Assembly: GCA_012103505.1 (NCBI GenBank)
Contig: WLWP01000001.1
Location: 2,046,001 to 2,110,000, forward strand
Direction: 5' to 3'
Length of the DNA stretch: 64,000 nucleotides
Source of the DNA: Pseudomonadales bacterium
Lineage (GTDB): Bacteria; Pseudomonadota; Gammaproteobacteria; Pseudomonadales; Azotimanducaceae
Positions 58,856-64,000 of this stretch are shown piece by piece. The notes beneath the pieces were generated by a model that was given only the letters and a program-made list of their open reading frames with translations, searched no databases and was not told the origin of the DNA. How positions within the stretch are numbered: position 1 is the first letter of the stretch; every line of letters starts with the position of its first letter. Position numbers and translations under genes: made by a program.

Positions 58856-59938
58856 CTAATTTTGCGCGAAATAGGCGCCAATTCGAGTCGCGACGTTTTC
58901 CCGAATACTCGCATGGAACAAACTATAGTCATAAACATGCATGCTGTTGCCAAACATTCTTTGCGGAAAGGATTCCGACCGTAGATCGAGAACGGCAAGC
59001 TGCCCATCTGGCTCGCATTGCGCATCCGCTATGCCCACTTCAACAGTCATGGCGCTTACATCTTCACCAGGCTCGGCAGGACCATAAGAGGCATAACCTA
59101 TTGCGCCTTTGTTCAGGTCATGGCTTGCATAACTAGCGTCTGCACGCCAGTTTAACGGATTCGTACAGATCAAACCCTCGTTGCCACCAAAGGCACCGGC
59201 GCCCTGTCCATCCATAACGTTCCAACCCAAGGCACAGTTAATTTCTTCTGCGCTTTGGCATACCGTGACGTCGCCCAGCTGCGTGTCTGTCACGCCAAAG
59301 CCAACTAGATAGGCGGCAACCATACGCTCAACGAGGGGTGTATCTGAAACATGCTCTTTGACCAGCTGAGCCGCGTGACGTGATCCCTGAGAGTGACTTG
59401 CAATCACGAATGGTTGATCGGGCTGAATTCGACCCAAAAAATGTTGAAAGGCGGCGACAACATCTTCATAGGCCAGGGCTAAGGCTTGCTCTCCATTGCC
59501 ACTCTGATCCATGAAGGAAAAAAACGTTGCCTGACGGTAACGCGGCGCATATATGTCACAACAGCTATTAAAGACTGTGGCTTGGTGTCGAAGAATCCGT
59601 TCATCCACAACCCAATTCGCATCCTGCGCAGCCAACGGCTGATTCCAGTTCTCCTTACCGAAATAGGAAGTCGGGTGAACAAAAAATACAGCCACCCCTA
59701 GCGATTGTCGTATAGCCCCATCCGGAAGTTGATCCGCTGCATCGGCGCGTGATGGCAACGCTGCCCACCACCTCTCGTCCCCAAAATCGGGTGCATCAGG
59801 TGCTAACTCAGCACTAAAATCATGTTCGGGCGCGATCTGAGAACCCATCATCGCAACCATAAGTTGCTGACGAAATACATACGCGGCAACTACCGCAAGA
59901 ATGAGAATCACCCCAAGACCGATCAAGACTTTTTTCAT
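58856..59938 (-). CDS. DUF3089-family lipase-like alpha/beta hydrolase, membrane-anchored
   Basis: A 360-residue protein starting at the ATG at 59938, with an N-terminal hydrophobic helix VLIGLGVILILAVVAAYVF and no clear cleavage site, so an inner-membrane anchor. The body is a DUF3089 hydrolase: VAVFFVHPTSYFG, then FVIASHSQGSRHAAQL with the nucleophilic serine, and a late acid/base region near residue 340. It probably hydrolyses lipid or ester substrates in the periplasm. It is convergent with the ArsR gene and divergent from the methyltransferase. Confidence 0.84.
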   Translation of the reverse strand: MKKVLIGLGVILILAVVAAYVFRQQLMVAMMGSQIAPEHDFSAELAPDAPDFGDERWWAALPSRADAADQLPDGAIRQSLGVAVFFVHPTSYFGKENWNQPLAAQDANWVVDERILRHQATVFNSCCDIYAPRYRQATFFSFMDQSGNGEQALALAYEDVVAAFQHFLGRIQPDQPFVIASHSQGSRHAAQLVKEHVSDTPLVERMVAAYLVGFGVTDTQLGDVTVCQSAEEINCALGWNVMDGQGAGAFGGNEGLICTNPLNWRADASYASHDLNKGAIGYASYGPAEPGEDVSAMTVEVGIADAQCEPDGQLAVLDLRSESFPQRMFGNSMHVYDYSLFHASIRENVATRIGAYFAQN

Positions 59939-60093
59939 GAAAAACTTCCTACATTGAAGCCGCATTATTGCAAATTAACACTGTAAATGAACGTCAGCGA
60001 TACATCCGATCTCAATCGGCCATAAGCAAACTTGGGGTGTCCTCGCCCAGTGGCCTGAGTACACTGCCAGCTCCTACAAAAGAGGTGAGACTC

Positions 60094-60696
60094 TTGGCAC
60101 TATCAGATTTCGCAACGCCTGAACTTTGGCGCAAGGATCTCGACGCCCGTTGGCCAGAACGACTCGTGATGAAAAGGCTGTTAAGGGGCCACCTCATAGA
60201 GCGTTTATCAGAAAACCCAAATGCTCGAGTCCTAGAGCTGGGTATTGGAGATGGAGAGCTGCTCATGGCGCTTAACGAATCCCTACCGCAACTCCAACTG
60301 ATCGCAATGGACATCAATCAGACTTTGCTCGATCGGTGCAACGAACTTATGTCAGAACGAAACTTCTCACCAATCTGTACCGATCTGTCCCGACCTTGGT
60401 CAGAAGGATATGAAAACAGTTTCTCAGCAGTCTACTCCTTACAATCAGTTCATGACTTCGGTGGCCGCGAAGCCCTCACGTCCACCTATCAAGAGATTGC
60501 ATCCGTACTAGAACCAGGGGGCATCGTGCTGAACGCCGACTTTGTCGTTCCTTTCCCTCAAGACAAGGATGACTCACCCCGGCGATTTCCAGTTGAGACC
60601 CACCTGCAAATTTTACGCGAATGCGGCTTTACGCAAGCAACCGTATTGCACAAAGAAGGACTACTTGGCCTCATCACTGCGAAGAATCCTAACTAG
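60094..60696 (+). CDS. Class I SAM-dependent methyltransferase
   Basis: A 200-residue methyltransferase using a TTG start at 60094 with a GAGGTGA site just upstream. The motif I VLELGIGDGELLMAL, AMDINQTLLDRC and VLEPGGIVLNADFV strands are clear. An in-frame TTG at 59968 would add 42 residues but has no ribosome-binding site and lies only 29 bp from the divergent hydrolase start. The acceptor is unknown. It stands alone between the DUF3089 and enoyl-CoA hydratase genes. Confidence 0.78.
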   Translation: MALSDFATPELWRKDLDARWPERLVMKRLLRGHLIERLSENPNARVLELGIGDGELLMALNESLPQLQLIAMDINQTLLDRCNELMSERNFSPICTDLSRPWSEGYENSFSAVYSLQSVHDFGGREALTSTYQEIASVLEPGGIVLNADFVVPFPQDKDDSPRRFPVETHLQILRECGFTQATVLHKEGLLGLITAKNPN

Positions 60697-60720
60697 CTTT
60701 TACTTGCTCAGACCTGCCTA

Positions 60721-60736
60721 ACTATCAACCGATAGT
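60721..60736. repeat. Short inverted repeat upstream of enoyl-CoA hydratase gene
   Basis: ACTATC and GATAGT flank an AACC spacer, 44 bp upstream of the enoyl-CoA hydratase ATG and 24 bp after the methyltransferase stop. It could be an operator or the base of a weak terminator; no T run follows. Confidence 0.3.
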
Positions 60737-60780
60737 CAGACTCGTCAGAGGACCATCACCAGAACGAATAAGGGGGAAAA

Positions 60781-61581
60781 ATGTCCGACAGTCCAGAGGT
60801 AGCCGTCTCTTTTGAAGACGAAGTTGTACGGATACAACTCAATCGGCCCAAACAATTGAACGCCTTGAACGACAGTGTTCGACAGGTCATCGCGCGTACT
60901 CTAGAAGAGCTAATGGAACGCCCAGAGATACGCATATTAGTCTTTAGCGGCAACGGTCCCTCATTTTGCGCTGGTGCAGACCTCGCCAATAGCTCCTACC
61001 CAAAGGTAGAAGGATCCTGGTCGACCCGTCGGAATAGAACCTCTACTTGGCAACGCGTGCTGGAACAGCTAGATCGCATTCCGCAGGTCACCATTGCGAG
61101 TATTCACCGGCATGCGATTGGCGGTGGCGCCCTCTTGGCTACCGCTTGTGATTTCCGTGTCGTCGCCAACGACGTTGTCTTCAGAATTCCCGAACTTGCG
61201 CTAGGTATACCGAACGTCTGGAATGGCACGCCACTACTCGCTCGCGAAGTCGGACTACCCACGACCCGCGACTGGGTCATGACCACGCGAAATGTGTTTG
61301 CGGAAGAACTAGTCCGGACCGGGTGGGCACAGCGATGTGTTGAGCCGGAAGCACTCGCCGAAGCGACAGAAACCTTAGTACGCGAGCTCCTCGATATCCC
61401 CGCAGCGCCTCTCGCTTTGACTCGGAGTATGACCTCAGCGCTTGGGCGCGCAGAATCCGGGATGCAACTCGGTTGGGCGGATGCAGACCTACAGCAATGG
61501 TCGCTGACCGAGGATGAGTATAAGGAGGTCATTAGACGATATGTACAAGGCGTCGGTTCGAGCAAATCGAATGGCAGCTAA
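60781..61581 (+). CDS. Enoyl-CoA hydratase/isomerase (crotonase)-family protein
   Basis: A 266-residue crotonase-fold protein. The first oxyanion loop is FSGNGPSFCAGADL and the second is HAIGGGALLATACDFR. In classical hydratases one catalytic glutamate follows GGG; here that position is Ala-Leu-Leu. The second glutamate is present in FRIPELALGIP. With one acid missing it is more likely an isomerase, hydrolase or decarboxylase of a CoA ester than a true hydratase (inference). A strong AAGGGGG site precedes the ATG. It is convergent with the LysR gene. Confidence 0.87.
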   Translation: MSDSPEVAVSFEDEVVRIQLNRPKQLNALNDSVRQVIARTLEELMERPEIRILVFSGNGPSFCAGADLANSSYPKVEGSWSTRRNRTSTWQRVLEQLDRIPQVTIASIHRHAIGGGALLATACDFRVVANDVVFRIPELALGIPNVWNGTPLLAREVGLPTTRDWVMTTRNVFAEELVRTGWAQRCVEPEALAEATETLVRELLDIPAAPLALTRSMTSALGRAESGMQLGWADADLQQWSLTEDEYKEVIRRYVQGVGSSKSNGS

Positions 61582-61588
61582 GCAACCG

Positions 61589-62506
61589 CTAAGCCATCTT
61601 TTGATCCTCAGACAACTCCGAGAGTAACCACTCGCGAAAAGCGACGATGCTCGATCGTCTCGAGTAGGCTTCGGGATAAACAAAATAAAAGCTATTGCCT
61701 AACGGTAGGGATAGATCAAACGGAGCGACCACGCGACCAGCGAGAACATCTTTCTCAGCCAGCACTTGCCAACCCAAAACAACACCAGCACCGTCGATGC
61801 TGGCCTGCAGGCCATGGTCTGGCAGGCTGTAATGGGTACCTCGATTGACATCGACTCCTGGGACACCTGCCGCCGTTAACCACGTCTCCCACGTAGGTGC
61901 CTCAGGATCGTAATCCATAGAGTGATTGTGCAGCAGGACATGTTTGCTCAAATCGCTGGCAGTTCGAATCGCGTCTTCCCCCTCCAATAATTTAGGGCTA
62001 CACATTGGCGTGACGGATTCTTCGAACAACAATACTTCTTCCAAGCCAAACCAGTCGCCGTGCCCCAGCCGAATTGCGGCGTCAATCTCGTCTCGCTGAA
62101 AATCAACAAGACCAAGCCCGGTAGATACTCGAACGTCAATCTCGGGGTACAGAACATGGAACTTCTGGAGCCTTGGAATCAACCACATCATGGCGAAGGT
62201 AGGCGCGACGCTGAGCGTCAGCGAGCCACGGGTTTCAGTTTCTAAAACCCGAGTTAGCGCCTTATCTAGACTAAGAAATACTTCGCCTAACTCTGACCGC
62301 AACAATTGACCCGTGTCCGTTAAGAGCAAACCCTTGGGCTGCCGCCGAAACAGCGCCAAGCCGAGATAAGTCTCCAAAACTTTCACTTGCTGACTGACGG
62401 CAGCAGCAGTAACAGAAAGTTCTTCAGAAGCCTTAACAAAACTGAGATTTCTAGCTGCTGCTTCGAACACACGCAGGGCGTTCATTGGATAGTTTCGACG
62501 AGGCAT
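61589..62506 (-). CDS. LysR-family transcriptional regulator, GcvA-like
   Basis: A 305-residue LysR regulator of the GcvA/AmpR-like group. It opens MPRRNYPMNALRVFEAAARN, followed by the helix-turn-helix FVKASEELSVTAAAVSQQVKVLE and a substrate-binding domain with FAMMWLIPRLQKFHVLYPEIDVRV (in part MMWLIPRLQKFHVLYPEI). It is divergent from the DUF1348 and hydrolase genes, 112 bp apart, which is the standard layout for a LysR activator and its target. A T-x11-A inverted repeat lies in that gap. Confidence 0.92.
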   Translation of the reverse strand: MPRRNYPMNALRVFEAAARNLSFVKASEELSVTAAAVSQQVKVLETYLGLALFRRQPKGLLLTDTGQLLRSELGEVFLSLDKALTRVLETETRGSLTLSVAPTFAMMWLIPRLQKFHVLYPEIDVRVSTGLGLVDFQRDEIDAAIRLGHGDWFGLEEVLLFEESVTPMCSPKLLEGEDAIRTASDLSKHVLLHNHSMDYDPEAPTWETWLTAAGVPGVDVNRGTHYSLPDHGLQASIDGAGVVLGWQVLAEKDVLAGRVVAPFDLSLPLGNSFYFVYPEAYSRRSSIVAFREWLLSELSEDQKMA

Positions 62507-62534
62507 TTCTAGGAATAACTCTCACACATTAGAT

Positions 62535-62555
62535 TTTCTTAGTCTCCCTAAGAAA
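62535..62555. promoter_or_regulatory. LysR-box candidate
   Basis: Perfect 8-bp arms TTTCTTAG (62535-62542) and CTAAGAAA (62548-62555) around a 5-nt spacer lie between the LysR gene and the divergent DUF1348 gene. The inner part fits the T-x11-A pattern of LysR binding sites. Confidence 0.65.
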
Positions 62556-62618
62556 TACTCGTTTGTCCATTTCTGCGTGAACGCCTAAAAATACCCCTCG
62601 CTCTTACTGGAGACAAAA

Positions 62619-63038
62619 ATGCAAAGACCGCCCTTACCACCTTTCACCCAAGCGTCTGCGCTGGCCAAAGTACAAGCAGCCGAAGATGCCTGGAACTCGA
62701 AAGAGCCGGAACGCGTTGTGCAGGCTTACACACCGGACTGCCTATGGCGTAACCGCCACGAAACCTTTCAAGGCCGCGCCGCAATTCTCTTCTTTCTAAA
62801 ACGAAAGTGGGCGACGGAGCTGAATTACCAACTCATGAAAGAACTTTGGTCCTACACAGGCAGCCGCATATCAGTCCGATTCGAATATGAGTGGCAGCAC
62901 GCTGACACCAAAGAGTGGTACCGCAGCCACGGTAACGAACATTGGGAATTCAACTCTGACGGTTACATGAGCAGACGCGACATGAGCGCCAATGACATTT
63001 CAATCAACGCTACCGAACTCAGGATCGGCATCAACTAA
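62619..63038 (+). CDS. DUF1348/NTF2-like protein
   Basis: A 139-residue protein with the nuclear-transport-factor-2 fold of DUF1348: AEDAWNSKEPERVVQAYTPDCLWRNRHETFQGR (in part NSKEPERVVQAYTPDCLWRN), ILFFLKRKW, and the strand RISVRFEYEW followed by GNEHWEFNSDGYMSRRDMS. The family is often linked to small-molecule catabolism under LysR or other local control; mechanism unknown. It has a GGAG site before the ATG and is followed 19 bp later by an exported hydrolase, so the two probably form the LysR target operon. Confidence 0.85.
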   Translation: MQRPPLPPFTQASALAKVQAAEDAWNSKEPERVVQAYTPDCLWRNRHETFQGRAAILFFLKRKWATELNYQLMKELWSYTGSRISVRFEYEWQHADTKEWYRSHGNEHWEFNSDGYMSRRDMSANDISINATELRIGIN

Positions 63039-63057
63039 TTAAACAGGGGAACAAAAC

Positions 63058-64000
63058 ATGAACTCAAATATAAAAACAAACATGATCACGGCATACCTTA
63101 GGTCCGCGATGATCTCAGCGGTCATCGCCATTTCTGCCACGAGCGCAGTCGCAGATGATCTACATGACTTACGGTACAAAACGACCACCATCGAAGAAGT
63201 CGAAATCTTCTATCGCGAAGCGGGCAACCCGGAAAATCCAACCGTCCTTTTGTTGCACGGTTTCCCGACTTCATCCCACATGTTTCGAGACCTGATCCCC
63301 GAGCTCGCTGAGGACTACTACGTCATCGCTCCGGACTACCCAGGATATGGATTTAGCTCGATGCCAACGGTTGACGAATTCGAGTATACGTTCGAGAACA
63401 CCGCTAGGCTCGTAAGCTTGTTGATCGACGAAATCGGGGTGGAGAGGTTTAGTGTCTACCTAATGGATTACGGCGCCCCAATTGGCTTTCGGATCGCGAG
63501 CTCTCAACCTGAGCGTATCGAAAGCCTAGTCATACAGAATGGTAACGCCTATCTCGAAGGCATCAACAACGATTTTTGGGAACCGATCAAAGCCTACTGG
63601 GATGATCGAGACTCTGTTAACAAGGGATTGGACAATGCTTGGTGGAAGAACGTTAAGGCTGCCTACAAACAACCAAACATGTCCAACGACACAGCGCTTC
63701 GCTTCCTAACAACCCTCGGCGCCACACAGTGGCAGTACACGAACGGGGTCTCCAATGTCGAATCCGTTAGTCCGGATACCTGGGGGCATGTACAACCCCT
63801 CCTCGATCGAGAAGGTAATCAGGACATCCAACTTCAGATGTTTTACAGCTACGGTTCAAACCCACCGCTGTACCCTGCCTGGCAAGAATACCTGCGCAAA
63901 CATCAACCACCCACGCTGATAGTTTGGGGTCAGAACGATGAGATCTTTCCTGCTGCAGGCGCTGAGCCGTACAAACGTGACCTCGACAATCTCGAATACC
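63058..64000 (+). CDS. Exported alpha/beta hydrolase, dehalogenase/epoxide-hydrolase-like (3'-truncated)
   Basis: This frame starts at an ATG with an AGGGGA site and stays open to the window edge, giving 314 residues so far. A signal peptide (about residues 1-32, ending TSAVADDL) is followed by an alpha/beta hydrolase: [33 protein letters not shown] with Asp as nucleophile, and the late [16 protein letters not shown] that carries the acid; the catalytic His lies beyond the edge. The Asp nucleophile indicates dehalogenase or epoxide-hydrolase chemistry. An exported member is less usual and would act in the periplasm. Confidence 0.85.
   Translation, partial: MNSNIKTNMITAYLRSAMISAVIAISATSAVADDLHDLRYKTTTIEEVEIFYREAGNPENPTVLLLHGFPTSSHMFRDLIPELAEDYYVIAPDYPGYGFSSMPTVDEFEYTFENTARLVSLLIDEIGVERFSVYLMDYGAPIGFRIASSQPERIESLVIQNGNAYLEGINNDFWEPIKAYWDDRDSVNKGLDNAWWKNVKAAYKQPNMSNDTALRFLTTLGATQWQYTNGVSNVESVSPDTWGHVQPLLDREGNQDIQLQMFYSYGSNPPLYPAWQEYLRKHQPPTLIVWGQNDEIFPAAGAEPYKRDLDNLEY

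Noticed and set aside
59968-60093. Longer start for the methyltransferase at 60094
   Set aside because: The TTG at 59968 lacks a ribosome-binding site and crowds the divergent DUF3089 promoter; the TTG at 60094 has a GAGGTGA site.

Overview
The window reads as one dense stretch of chromosome from an aerobic Gram-negative heterotroph, most likely an uncultured marine gammaproteobacterium. That assignment is inference. It rests on a lipid A-type acyltransferase, an AcrB-type RND pump with its adaptor, a COX15-type heme A synthase, a GcvA-like LysR regulator, roughly even base composition by eye, and a probable selenocysteine-containing OsmC, a type I recall from marine surveys. I found no rRNA, tRNA, insertion sequence, prophage or CRISPR array. 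No gene-free stretch exceeds 300 bases; the longest are about 260 bp (12855-13113), 232 bp (10428-10659) and 218 bp (57573-57790).

Layout. 1-3.5 kb: the end of a Rieske oxygenase, a luciferase-like monooxygenase, an SDR and a TetR regulator. 3.5-10.4 kb: an EF-hand esterase; a run of iron/2-oxoglutarate-type oxygenases (CmcJ/NvfI-like plus two PhyH) with a SnoaL-like protein; two simple-sequence arrays; then a lipoprotein, an alpha/beta hydrolase and a glutathione transferase whose frame is cut by an amber codon. 10.6-17.8 kb: an MFS transporter, methyltransferases, a flavoprotein hydroxylase and an SDR. 17.8-25.7 kb: a ring-degradation block with FAH-family hydrolase, TetR with two operator-like sites, a second flavin hydroxylase, two VOC proteins, an SDR, the OsmC selenoprotein candidate and a Baeyer-Villiger monooxygenase.

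25.9-28.7 kb: an acyltransferase and a fatty-acyl-AMP ligase fused to an acyl carrier domain. 28.8-36.1 kb: a tightly overlapping five-gene sugar-oxidation-like operon (exported TIM-barrel isomerase, large c-type cytochrome/dehydrogenase, two Gfo/Idh/MocA oxidoreductases, an NRAMP-like transporter), with a PhyH gene divergent from it. 37-42 kb: acyl-CoA dehydrogenase, CoA-transferase, heme A synthase and a CYP153-like P450. 42-46.4 kb: RND pump and adaptor. 46.5-53.9 kb: DUF2817 peptidase-like protein, dienelactone hydrolase with a Gly-Asp repeat, TetR/GST/HD-domain group, small proteins and an acyl-CoA carboxyltransferase. 54-57.6 kb: a LigAB meta-cleavage operon with hydratase and aldehyde dehydrogenase. 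57.8-64 kb: SRPBCC/ArsR pair, DUF3089 hydrolase, methyltransferase, enoyl-CoA hydratase, LysR with a divergent DUF1348/hydrolase operon that runs off the edge.

Taken together this is a catabolic region: oxygenases open rings, terpenoids or alkanes, and CoA- and semialdehyde-processing enzymes carry on, under local TetR, ArsR and LysR control. The strongest single observation is the in-frame UGA at the reactive-cysteine position of the OsmC gene (22536-23039). It is followed at the right distance by a hairpin with a GGTC loop, as expected for a bacterial SECIS.
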